From a virus: DNA of 37,151 bases. The notes beneath the pieces were generated by a model. The model worked only from the letters and a program-made list of their open reading frames with translations, made no database searches and had not been told where the DNA came from. The stretch is from IMG/VR virus record IMGVR_UViG_3300021089_000012, positions 1-37,151 of that record, one strand, 5' to 3'. Positions within the stretch are counted from its first letter, which is position 1. Every line of letters starts with the position of its first letter. Shown here in pieces: positions 8,762-16,329 of this stretch. The translations under genes and the position numbers were made by a program.

Positions 8762-8994
8762 TATGCTATCCTCTCTATCTCCTCGCTGCAATAAACAGCT
8801 TCTTTTGTTATAACGCACTCTTCAAAGAGATCCTTAGGGGGATCTAGGTATAAAGGTGGATCGTAAATATCTTTATCTATTGTTTGGCATGATGCTAGTA
8901 TCGGTATTAAAAGAACTCCTACTATTAAAAGTTTAACAAACCAACGAAAAGATTTATCTTCTTTCCAGCCTCTAAAATTAACTTCTTTTTTCAT
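8761..8994 (-). CDS. Putative lipoprotein
   Basis: A 77-residue protein with a long basic n-region (MKKEVNFRGWKEDKSFRW), a hydrophobic stretch and the lipobox LASC at about residues 32-35, followed by a short acidic mature part with two more cysteines (EECVITKEAVYCSEE). Lipidation at Cys35 and membrane anchoring follow from the motif. The ATG at 8994 overlaps the upstream stop (ATGA) and has GGAG six bases before it; an upstream TTG is rejected. Role unknown. Confidence 0.7.
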   Translation of the reverse strand: MKKEVNFRGWKEDKSFRWFVKLLIVGVLLIPILASCQTIDKDIYDPPLYLDPPKDLFEECVITKEAVYCSEEIERIA

Positions 8995-9563
8995 ATCTTT
9001 CTCCAAGTATCCTTTTTCTTCTCACTAGAAAAGTCATATATTTTCCAAGGAATACTGTGATCATACAACAATCCTGCCCAAGTAACTTCTATATCGGGGG
9101 GACTTTTTTCTGCAAACGGAAAAGGTACATCTTTTAACCATAGAACAGTAGCTACGCCTTTCTTTTCCCTATTGGTTATCTTGTGATACTTTAGCTTAAG
9201 GCTTCTAGTCTTTTCATAATTTATAACTTTACCTTGATTATCAATAAACGTGCTACCTCTATGCTTCATTAGTCCAATTTCATCTTCAATCATATACTTT
9301 AAGGGGTATATACTTTTCATCGGACTCTGTATTCGTCTTAAGCCTAGTGTCTCTCCTTCCATATTTGTATCATCTAGTACTTGATCATCTATCCATACGA
9401 TACCGTCGAGTTCTTCTATATTATCTGTGTGTATTACAAATAACGGAAATGTTAATTCTTTTATTGTTGTTACTCTGCTATTCATCTCTTTCAATCTCCA
9501 AACTCTTCTTTGGGATCTTTGTCTTTGTTGTATTCTTTGATGCTGGAGTCGTCTAGGTTTCAT
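8991..9563 (-). CDS. Unknown protein, 190 residues
   Basis: I do not recognise this family. The first 26 residues are strongly basic and glutamine/arginine-rich. A globular part starts at MNSRVTTIKELTFPLFVI and contains DGIVWIDDQVLDD and a W/P-rich C-terminus. The ATG at 9563 overlaps the GNAT stop by 11 bases. An internal ATG at about 9485 (MNSRVTT), preceded by GAAAGAG, is an alternative start and would remove the basic leader. The cassette position suggests a link with the GNAT/AsnB genes but nothing more specific. Confidence 0.6.
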   Translation of the reverse strand: MKPRRLQHQRIQQRQRSQRRVWRLKEMNSRVTTIKELTFPLFVIHTDNIEELDGIVWIDDQVLDDTNMEGETLGLRRIQSPMKSIYPLKYMIEDEIGLMKHRGSTFIDNQGKVINYEKTRSLKLKYHKITNREKKGVATVLWLKDVPFPFAEKSPPDIEVTWAGLLYDHSIPWKIYDFSSEKKKDTWRKI

Positions 9564-10143
9564 GATAGGCGTTCAACCACTCATGCAATTTATAATGCTC
9601 CGCCTCTCTGTCATTGGGTTCGTATATCCAGCGATATCCTTCGTATCCCCACTTGTCCTTATAATTCCCAATGTATTTTAAATTCTTTTCTTTCTTTGCA
9701 TACGCTAATAGTATTGGGTGTCCATCAGCATACATATCCATTTGTCCATTTTCAGTACCACATATTCTTAATCCCCACTCAGGAGCCCACATATGACATA
9801 CTGCGTGGGACTGATCTGTAGGAAACATTGATACTCTCATATCTACTATTGTGCATTTATCCCATGTAGGATAGTTAAAGGTAAAATCATCTGTTTCAAA
9901 ACCTTGGGAAAAAGGTAGACAAACTCTAGTACATCCTAATAGTCTATCTCTTTCCCAAACCATTATAAAATGTGAATCTTTATCATGCTTATCAATAGGA
10001 TTCATAATACGTTTATTCCATACTACGAACATATTTACTCTTTGATGAAGAATTTTTCCATATTCTTCTTTTGTTAAGTCTCTAAAATGACGGATCTCTT
10101 TTATAATCCCATCACTGTAGGCTTCCTTTACTATTGCTGCCAC
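9553..10143 (-). CDS. GNAT-fold acyltransferase, possibly AHL-synthase-like
   Basis: A 196-residue protein. The pattern HQRVNMFVVW, then DKHDKDSHFIMVW, then RLLGCTRVCLP, then IVDMRVSMF follows the order seen in GNAT enzymes. It is specifically reminiscent of LuxI-type acyl-homoserine-lactone synthases (R-x-x-x-F-x-x-W, a D/E-rich strand, GC-x-R-LLP, then V-x-E-x-SRF). LuxI enzymes take acyl groups from acyl-ACP, and this phage encodes an ACP at 1290-1514. The start is GTG at 10143 in a TAGTG junction with the 2OG oxygenase. The GNAT call is fair; the LuxI likeness is tentative and the key glutamate is not conserved in an obvious way. Confidence 0.6.
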   Translation of the reverse strand: MAAIVKEAYSDGIIKEIRHFRDLTKEEYGKILHQRVNMFVVWNKRIMNPIDKHDKDSHFIMVWERDRLLGCTRVCLPFSQGFETDDFTFNYPTWDKCTIVDMRVSMFPTDQSHAVCHMWAPEWGLRICGTENGQMDMYADGHPILLAYAKKEKNLKYIGNYKDKWGYEGYRWIYEPNDREAEHYKLHEWLNAYHET

Positions 10144-10763
10144 TATACTTTTCCTCCTCTGACTGATTTTAATTTTGGTAACTCCAGCTTTGCCAGTCCG
10201 TAATTTGGTCTGAAGTCTTTGTTATCTAATGCGCTGTCCTTTTCTACATAATGCAAAAATAAGTGCCTAGAAGTTTTATGTTCTAGAGGCGCTCTACAAT
10301 GATATATTTCGCAACCTTTATAGAAAACAGCATCTCCTCTTTGTAGAATTACTGAAGCATCTGCTCCCCATATACCACCTATGTATGTTTCTGAGAAATG
10401 TATAGGCCAAGGCTTATTACTTATTTGTACAGTACAGGAGTACTCACATTGCCACCGATCTCTGTGCCACTTAAGTTGTGCCCCCTTTTCGTACTCTCTC
10501 ATAAGTCCATATGCAAGACTTAGAGATTTACCCTTTGCCCATTGATTTGCAACTGGAGTTTTGTAGAGTCCTATAGATTCGCAAAAACTATCTCCGTATA
10601 AATTATAGGCTTTCCCATCTTCATAAACTTCATTCACATCTTCATAAGTACATCTGTTATTTTCCTTTGCCAAGTTAAAATGGTTTTCTAAAATATCACA
10701 GGTTTCTTGAGATAAAAAATTTGCTTCTATCGTCCAGTCCTGAATCTCAGTTCTGTCCATCAT
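10143..10763 (-). CDS. 2OG-Fe(II) oxygenase (1)
   Basis: A 206-residue double-stranded beta-helix enzyme. The iron ligands are H100 and D102 in LKWHRDRW and H155 in EIYHCRAPLEH; R166 in TSRHLFLHY is the expected 2-oxoglutarate anchor. The family uses O2 and 2-oxoglutarate to hydroxylate or demethylate a substrate. The start at 10763 (or the adjacent ATG at 10760) overlaps the end of the QueC-like gene; a reading to 10850 would add a spurious leader. The neighbours are all modification enzymes. Substrate unknown. Confidence 0.88.
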   Translation of the reverse strand: MMDRTEIQDWTIEANFLSQETCDILENHFNLAKENNRCTYEDVNEVYEDGKAYNLYGDSFCESIGLYKTPVANQWAKGKSLSLAYGLMREYEKGAQLKWHRDRWQCEYSCTVQISNKPWPIHFSETYIGGIWGADASVILQRGDAVFYKGCEIYHCRAPLEHKTSRHLFLHYVEKDSALDNKDFRPNYGLAKLELPKLKSVRGGKV

Positions 10764-11556
10764 CTCTTTGATCTTTCCCCATCTGTTGTTCAATATTATG
10801 AAAACGAGTAAAATACTCTTTCCCTTCCTGATATCTGAATTTAGCGTCACTTGCTAACTTATGTGCAGCTTTAAATTCTCCACACTTATAGCACTCTCCG
10901 CACGGAATATACCCAGTAATTTCATCATCCTTAGTAAGAGTTCCTTTGGGGAAGGGGCAACTCCATATCATTTCATATAGGTTAGGATCATGACGCATTA
11001 TTAAAGAAAGCATTTCTGCTTTACTCATAAAGTCCAGTGGATTTCTTACTTCTGGAACATCTCTAATTGCATTGAAGTGTGCACCAGATGAGTCTAAACA
11101 ATCACTTAGATAATTTATCATAATTTTGCGATACTCTCTAAATTGTAGACGCATACGCATATCATCTTCCGCATTACCTCCCATCATAAACCATTTAAAT
11201 TTAAACTTGCCTGGGCTACCTAATATTATTGACATAAAAGCACTTAGTCCACTTATAATAATTGGAACTTCTCTAGTATATCCTATTGTAGAAAGCATAG
11301 AAGTATCATTTCCATATGGTAAGTTAAAATACTCTGCCTGTTTCCTACTATAAAAAGCCATTGCATCCGCAAATGGTCCATAGCGTGGTTCATACCAATG
11401 TACGCACCAAGGAAATATCTCTGGATCTTTTACTGCGTACAACAATGTAGCAGTACTCTCTACTCCTGCACTAAGGGGCATATATGCATTTGTTCGGGGG
11501 TCAGCCCCAGCTACTTCTAATGCCATATCTTCTGTGCTCATTATATTTTCATTCAT
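10747..11556 (-). CDS. QueC-like ATP pyrophosphatase with an altered PP-loop
   Basis: A 269-residue PP-loop ATPase. The loop reads LSAGVEST at residues 28-35, a variant of the SGGxDS signature. A Cys4 zinc site at C200 (WSC), C219, C222 and C225 (CGECYKC) matches the C-terminal motif of QueC, which turns 7-carboxy-7-deazaguanine into preQ0 using ATP and ammonia. QueD, QueE, FolE or a transglycosylase are not in the window. It may work on another carboxylate, or take a host deazaguanine precursor. It overlaps the sulfotransferase upstream and the 2OG oxygenase downstream. Family membership is good; reaction uncertain. Confidence 0.75.
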   Translation of the reverse strand: MNENIMSTEDMALEVAGADPRTNAYMPLSAGVESTATLLYAVKDPEIFPWCVHWYEPRYGPFADAMAFYSRKQAEYFNLPYGNDTSMLSTIGYTREVPIIISGLSAFMSIILGSPGKFKFKWFMMGGNAEDDMRMRLQFREYRKIMINYLSDCLDSSGAHFNAIRDVPEVRNPLDFMSKAEMLSLIMRHDPNLYEMIWSCPFPKGTLTKDDEITGYIPCGECYKCGEFKAAHKLASDAKFRYQEGKEYFTRFHNIEQQMGKDQRDDGQN

Positions 11557-12154
11557 AGTTTAATTCTTCATAGTCTTTCTGATAGATTTTTTTCATCAGT
11601 TTTATACTATTTTTATCCCATTTTATTGGTTGTGTTCGAGGAACATTAAAATCATGTCTTGGTTGAATATTTAATGCTTCCCAAATTGTTTGTTCTTCTA
11701 GTTTATGTACTTCTGCCTTACCGATATAGTCTACTTGTAAATACGGAATATTTAGGTCTACTAAATACGGTTCTTCGTCTATCTCTGCATTAGGTATATT
11801 ATACATTAAACCATATAGTGTACGATAGATCCACTCCTCAAAAGATGTATGTACTAATTTAGTCCATACAAAGAAATGATAAACACTCTCAAGTCTTGCT
11901 CGGGGGTGTCTTACTAGAGTATAATACTTATAATCGGGATAGAACTCTATCAACTCATTATAAGTAGCGTGTTTCTTTTGAAGCTCTTTAGTACCCATAG
12001 ATACAGTAGTTTGCTTCTGTATAGCTTGTTTCATTGGCATCTCATTAACCATCGCCGTAGCACTTCTATACTTTGTTGCTAAGGCTCGTTCTACACTTGT
12101 TCCTCCAGTTCGTGGAATATGAACAAATCCTATCCTAGCTTCATTTACGATCAT
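11549..12154 (-). CDS. PAPS-dependent sulfotransferase
   Basis: A 201-residue Sulfotransfer_2-type enzyme. The 5'-phosphosulfate-binding loop HIPRTGGTS is at residues 12-20. The 3'-phosphate-binding segment VRHPRARLESVYHFF starts near residue 81. Such enzymes move sulfate from PAPS to hydroxyls of sugars, lipids or proteins. Both cofactor motifs are intact. It joins the SDR upstream by ATGA and the QueC-like gene downstream by a short overlap. It would need host PAPS. Substrate unknown. Confidence 0.88.
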   Translation of the reverse strand: MIVNEARIGFVHIPRTGGTSVERALATKYRSATAMVNEMPMKQAIQKQTTVSMGTKELQKKHATYNELIEFYPDYKYYTLVRHPRARLESVYHFFVWTKLVHTSFEEWIYRTLYGLMYNIPNAEIDEEPYLVDLNIPYLQVDYIGKAEVHKLEEQTIWEALNIQPRHDFNVPRTQPIKWDKNSIKLMKKIYQKDYEELNYE

Positions 12155-12849
12155 TTCTCACGGGAGTCGTATATCTTACTAAGTGTTGGACTATTTTTTT
12201 CTAACATCATTTTATTACTTTGGATAATAGAAGCGCCCATGTGAGCTGCTGCCCTATCTCTTATAGGAGCAACTTCCTCTGGGGGTTGCATCTTATTAGA
12301 TATTATTACTTCAGGAATCACATAATCTTGGTACTCCATCATATTTAATAATACTAAAGCTGCTTCATAGGGATCAATGAAATTCTCATACGTATCTCCC
12401 ACTAGAGCAGTATTAGTCCATCCTAGACTAACATTAGATACTCTACACGCGTTCTTATAAGGCCATTGAAGGGCAGCATTGATACTGTAATCCCTCAACT
12501 CCTTTTTATCTTGTTGATACACCTCACCTGTTAAACCTGGTTGGTAGATACTTGCAGAGCCTGTACTGATTATAAACTTGCCCTCTCTATCTTTCCATTG
12601 CTGATGCAGAACTTTTAATATTTTAATCTGCAATTTAGGAACCCAAGCGTTGTTAAAAACAACATCAATATCTTTTCTAAGAATATCGTTAATAATATTA
12701 TCAGCATCTTTCTCCAGTATATTAAAGCCCGTAGCTCTACTATATCCTGTAACGTCATGTCCTTTAAACATACAGTGCTCGTATATTTCTTTTCCGATAC
12801 CGCTTGTGTGTCCTGTAATCCCTATTTTTCGTGTGGGTGGTCTTTTCAT
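12151..12849 (-). CDS. Short-chain dehydrogenase/reductase
   Basis: A 232-residue SDR. The Rossmann cofactor motif is GHTSGIGKEI at residues 13-22. DVVFNNAW near residue 62 replaces the usual NNAG strand. A serine in ISTGSASIY and Y-x-x-x-K in VYQQDKKEL supply the catalytic residues. The family oxidises or reduces alcohols or ketones with NAD(P)(H) and includes nucleotide-sugar enzymes. It is first of the metabolic cassette after the polymerase and a 49-residue membrane protein, with the start at 12849 and an AGGAT ribosome-binding site. Confidence 0.85.
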   Translation of the reverse strand: MKRPPTRKIGITGHTSGIGKEIYEHCMFKGHDVTGYSRATGFNILEKDADNIINDILRKDIDVVFNNAWVPKLQIKILKVLHQQWKDREGKFIISTGSASIYQPGLTGEVYQQDKKELRDYSINAALQWPYKNACRVSNVSLGWTNTALVGDTYENFIDPYEAALVLLNMMEYQDYVIPEVIISNKMQPPEEVAPIRDRAAAHMGASIIQSNKMMLEKNSPTLSKIYDSREK

Positions 12850-12853
12850 AGTC

Positions 12854-13003
12854 TTATCCTAATGAGTTTAGTGAATAAATAATTGAACCAAAGGTTGCAA
12901 TCATCAATATCAACATTGTGAGATCCTCTTGATGCTTAGCATCTCGTCTGCGTCTGTAGTCATTACGGCCAACGCGCACCGCTTTCTTCTCTTGTAGATT
13001 CAT
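12854..13003 (-). CDS. Small single-span membrane protein (49 aa)
   Basis: A 49-residue frame filling the gap between polymerase and SDR. It starts MNLQEKKAVRVGRNDYRRRR, a strongly basic cytoplasmic end, then has one hydrophobic span MLILMIATFGSIIYSL and a short tail. The ATG at 13003 lies three bases after the polymerase stop, and its stop is four bases before the SDR start. The layout (basic N-terminus, one span, tight packing) supports a real gene. Function unknown. Confidence 0.6.
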   Translation of the reverse strand: MNLQEKKAVRVGRNDYRRRRDAKHQEDLTMLILMIATFGSIIYSLNSLG

Positions 13004-13005
13004 TT

Positions 13006-15264
13006 CTAATATACTTTTTCCCATTTGCCAAAACTGTAGTCATCACCTATCTCGAAGTCACAACCTACAGGGCAATTTGGAATGGAAAGTCCTCGTTCTT
13101 TTTGAACGAAGAATTTCAACTTATCACAATAGATTTCCATTTCATCTTCTGGTACTTCAGCTAAAATACTGTCATGTACTAGTCCGAATATTTTGGCATC
13201 CATCCCTGTTCTATTTATGAATTTTTGCATTTCCACAGCACCCAATAGATTTATGTCTGATGCTGCAGATTGAACTAAAAAGTTAATACCACTTCTAACC
13301 TCGTGAGAGGCTATGCCTTTATCCTTACTCTTGGCGTTACGAAGTCTGCGCTTCCTTCCGAATTGACTATATACAAACTCATTGGCTCTAATAAAAGCCT
13401 GTTGTGCATCTAGCCAACCTTTCAATTTAGGGAAAGACTCAAAGTATCCTGCAATAACTCTATTTGCTTCCTGCACGGTAAATTCTTTACCGCTATCTTT
13501 ACTAACTTGCCAACTAATCTTGGCAGGCCCAGCTCCATACATTATTCCAAATGTAACAGCTTTCGCCTGTTGTCGTCTGTCTTTGTAGAGTTCATCTACT
13601 TGTCCAACTTCACAAGGTAGTTTAAAGACTTGCTTTGCGATTGTAGAGTGGAAGTTTCCCCCTTGTCTAAATACGTCTTGCAAACCTTTATCGTCTGACA
13701 AAACTGCGGCAACATACACCTCTGCCGTTGTTAAGTCCATTGACACAATTTTGTGTCCTTTACGCGCTTTAATACATCCTTTTACTGTGGGGTTATCCCG
13801 CGGTAACTGTTGCATATTAAGCTTTCCACTAGAAGATAGACGACCCGAGGTAGTTCCATGTAAATTGAAACCTGTTCTTAGTCTACTATCCCTGTCCAAA
13901 TTTGGTATAATTTTATCCAAATATGTAGTTTTTATTTTTACTTTTTGTCTAATTTCTAAAATTAGTTCGGGAACGTGATGGTCTTGTGCTAATTGTCCCA
14001 AAACCTCGGCATCAGTGGAATCAGCCCCAGTACCCGTCTTTTTACCCGTTGGGGTTAAACCAATATAATCATATAAAAGTGATCGTAATTGAACTGTACT
14101 ATTTGGATTAAATGGGCTTCCCTTTGCTTTTTCAAATTGTCTTACCTCAGGAAACTCATATAACTTTTCTATAGCAACTTCTATATCTTTTTGCATTATG
14201 CTCTGTCCTAGTGTAAGTCTTTCGAGATCAAACGGTACACCATTTGATTCTACTTGTTTTAGGAAGTCACAACCCTCAAGTAATATATTGTCATATACCC
14301 ACTTAAGTTTATCGTTCTTAGCTAAAGCTACCGACATCTTCTCATATAATAAAAAGGTTACTACAGCGTCCATAGCTGCGTAGTTCTTCATTATATCAAA
14401 AGGTATCAAATCATAACTGAAGGCGGCTTTAAGTATGCCGTGCTGTTTTCTATAGTTATTACCCCAATCCTCTAACGGCTTTTCATAATCGCCATAAGGA
14501 GTGTGCTTCATAGCAAGTTGTTTCAATCCATGAGTGCCTGGGTTTTCATCAAACATATAATGCATAAGCATAGTATCTTCAAATTTTGGAAATTTAAAGT
14601 TGAAATGATATTCAAACCATTGAAGGTCGAACTTAGCATTATGAAATACAACTGTTTTCTTATCAAACAGTTCTTGCATCTTTGCTTCTATTTCATTATC
14701 AATGATATTAGCATCGCAATAGCAACCATGGTCAGGCTCGTAAGACATGCTAAACCCGAGCATATAACCATCTCGCGCGTATAAACTACTTGTCTCTGAG
14801 TCAAGTGCAACATACTCTCTAGGTGCATCGATTGCTGACTGTAAGAACTCAAGGCATTTTCCTTTGTCTTGGATTCCGTAACATTTTTCTTCATCTAATT
14901 TCTCTAATTTTAATTCACCACTTACGTACTGTGAAATACTCTTTATTGCTTCTTCAAAATTCTTTTTTGCTTCAGGTCTGAACTTAATAACAGCAGGATT
15001 CATAAGTGCTAAAAACTTATCATTTATGATTTTGCCATTATATTCAGTCACGGAAGACTTGTTTGTAAAATGTTTAAACGCTTCAGCTCCAACTAGAATA
15101 AGCCACTCGTAATCGTCTGTGTCTATCTCTAAGTCTACATTTCGTTTTAGAACTTTCTGCACACCACTATCTGAACATAATGCAAATCTATCAAATTCAA
15201 ACTCAAAATACTTATCGTAGTTTTGAGCGGTGGGTTTCGTTTCTATTAGTGCTATTGTAGCCAT
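13006..15264 (-). CDS. polA: Family A DNA polymerase with 3'-5' exonuclease (T5 D9-like)
   Basis: A 752-residue replicative polymerase. The exonuclease motifs are ALDSETSSLY (ExoI), VFHNAKFDLQWFEYHF (ExoII) and NYAAMDAVVTF (ExoIII). Polymerase motif A is SMDLTTAEVYVAAVL, motif B is RRQQAKAVTFGIMYGAG (Phe at the position of E. coli Phe762) and motif C is GLVHDSILAEVP. Motif C has HDS where bacterial Pol I has HDE. The first 120 or so residues precede the exonuclease and include LILVGAEAFKHFTN and an NPAVIKFRP segment that recall uracil-DNA glycosylase folds. The start overlaps the nuclease gene upstream by 13 bases. Confidence 0.96.
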   Translation of the reverse strand: MATIALIETKPTAQNYDKYFEFEFDRFALCSDSGVQKVLKRNVDLEIDTDDYEWLILVGAEAFKHFTNKSSVTEYNGKIINDKFLALMNPAVIKFRPEAKKNFEEAIKSISQYVSGELKLEKLDEEKCYGIQDKGKCLEFLQSAIDAPREYVALDSETSSLYARDGYMLGFSMSYEPDHGCYCDANIIDNEIEAKMQELFDKKTVVFHNAKFDLQWFEYHFNFKFPKFEDTMLMHYMFDENPGTHGLKQLAMKHTPYGDYEKPLEDWGNNYRKQHGILKAAFSYDLIPFDIMKNYAAMDAVVTFLLYEKMSVALAKNDKLKWVYDNILLEGCDFLKQVESNGVPFDLERLTLGQSIMQKDIEVAIEKLYEFPEVRQFEKAKGSPFNPNSTVQLRSLLYDYIGLTPTGKKTGTGADSTDAEVLGQLAQDHHVPELILEIRQKVKIKTTYLDKIIPNLDRDSRLRTGFNLHGTTSGRLSSSGKLNMQQLPRDNPTVKGCIKARKGHKIVSMDLTTAEVYVAAVLSDDKGLQDVFRQGGNFHSTIAKQVFKLPCEVGQVDELYKDRRQQAKAVTFGIMYGAGPAKISWQVSKDSGKEFTVQEANRVIAGYFESFPKLKGWLDAQQAFIRANEFVYSQFGRKRRLRNAKSKDKGIASHEVRSGINFLVQSAASDINLLGAVEMQKFINRTGMDAKIFGLVHDSILAEVPEDEMEIYCDKLKFFVQKERGLSIPNCPVGCDFEIGDDYSFGKWEKVY

Positions 15265-15836
15265 TCGTTTAACTCGTTATAACTTATATATTTGTATAAG
15301 TGATTTTTTAAATGATACTGGATATTCTTATTGTTTAAATGAAACTGTCCTTCTCCAGTATTTCCTCTGTGTTGTTTATCAGAATATTGTACATTATCCC
15401 CTATCTGATTGGGTTCTATTTTAAATATTACTATAAGATCTGCGAAGAATACTCCGTAAAATAATTGGTCAAATTCAGACTTTTTTACTTGTTGAATATT
15501 GCTATCCCAATCATAATCTTCCCGTTCTGCGAACAAGATATGCCTATCAGTTTCAAACTCTAAAGCCTTTAGAACATTCTTCTCAGTAATTTTTAAAGTA
15601 TGTGATCGTTGACATCGTGAGAATTTACACTCTACTCTCATATTATTAACTTTATCAAATAGATCGTAATTCAACTTATTACTATTTTCTATCCCTATGA
15701 TTTTCTTAACCATAATCTCGGCTACTGTGCCGAATCTACGAGTATGCAGTCCGAAGATTGCATTACGTAATTCCATTTCATGAAATGCCAGAGCATTTCT
15801 GCTTTCACGCCACCGTAATCCCATTTCAGTTGACAT
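15252..15836 (-). CDS. Putative PD-(D/E)XK nuclease
   Basis: A 194-residue protein. E40 in GTVAEIMVKK, D58/D61 in NYDLFDK and E69-x-K71 in MRVECKFSR have the order and spacing of a restriction-type PD-(D/E)XK centre. The rest is unlike any family I know. The start at 15836 (MSTEMGLRW) has GGAG five bases before it; the reading to 15872 is rejected. It lies between small membrane proteins and the polymerase. It could be a host-DNA or recombination nuclease; the call rests only on motif spacing. Confidence 0.5.
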   Translation of the reverse strand: MSTEMGLRWRESRNALAFHEMELRNAIFGLHTRRFGTVAEIMVKKIIGIENSNKLNYDLFDKVNNMRVECKFSRCQRSHTLKITEKNVLKALEFETDRHILFAEREDYDWDSNIQQVKKSEFDQLFYGVFFADLIVIFKIEPNQIGDNVQYSDKQHRGNTGEGQFHLNNKNIQYHLKNHLYKYISYNELNEWLQ

Positions 15837-15939
15837 CTTCTCTCCAAAAATCATTTTCAAAAGCCATATCAATGCCTACATATACTGCTGTGTTAATACA
15901 CACCAGTATTGCAAACATTATCCATCCAGCTATCATCAT
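15826..15939 (-). CDS. Tiny single-span membrane protein (37 aa)
   Basis: A 37-residue frame starting at 15939, with a hydrophobic span IAGWIMFAILVCINTAVYV and an acidic tail FENDFWREDVN. It begins one base after the preceding lipoprotein stop and overlaps the nuclease start by 11 bases; its last codons contain the GGAG of that gene. Position and composition support it; function unknown. Confidence 0.55.
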   Translation of the reverse strand: MMIAGWIMFAILVCINTAVYVGIDMAFENDFWREDVN

Positions 15940-15940
15940 A

Positions 15941-16132
15941 TTATTTCTCGAATAGGGATTCTGCTCTACAAACATCAGCACTTCTACATATTTGTAGATT
16001 GTGCTCGAATATCAAAGGCTCTACCCATTCAAATTGAGGCACCCCACGTTCCCATGTATATGGAACTTCGTTGAGCGTACCTGTACATCCAATTCCTACT
16101 GCAAGTATTAAAAACATAAATGTCTTTTTCAT
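15941..16132 (-). CDS. Small putative lipoprotein or secreted protein
   Basis: A 63-residue protein beginning MKKTFMFLILAVGIGC, a short signal with a cysteine in a weak lipobox (GIGC), then a mature part with two further cysteines (QICRSADVCRAE). I chose the ATG at 16132 because AAGGGG lies eight bases upstream. The ATG at 16165, overlapping the previous stop by ATGA, would add 11 basic residues and is also possible. Function unknown. Confidence 0.6.
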   Translation of the reverse strand: MKKTFMFLILAVGIGCTGTLNEVPYTWERGVPQFEWVEPLIFEHNLQICRSADVCRAESLFEK

Positions 16133-16161
16133 TGTCTTACCCCTTACTTTCTTACCTTTTA

Positions 16162-16329
16162 TCATAATTTAATTGCCAGTAATAATAAAATAGAGATCAA
16201 TAGAATGTTTGTTAAAAATATCTCAAAAGCTAATATAGTATGATACCACACCCATCTGCTTTGGTAGATTTCACTTTCGGTTTTTCCTCCCGCTTTTCTA
16301 TCCATCCATTCCAATAATCTGTTCTTCAT
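16162..16329 (-). CDS. Small single-span membrane protein (55 aa)
   Basis: A 55-residue frame that fills the gap after the primase. It begins MKNRLLEWMDRKAGGKTESE, soluble and charged, and ends in one long hydrophobic span from about residue 31 (TILAFEIFLTNILLISILLL) to a two-residue tail. The ATG overlaps the primase stop (TGATG), and its own stop overlaps the next ATG (ATGA). Tail-anchored topology is predicted. Function unknown. Confidence 0.65.
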   Translation of the reverse strand: MKNRLLEWMDRKAGGKTESEIYQSRWVWYHTILAFEIFLTNILLISILLLLAIKL

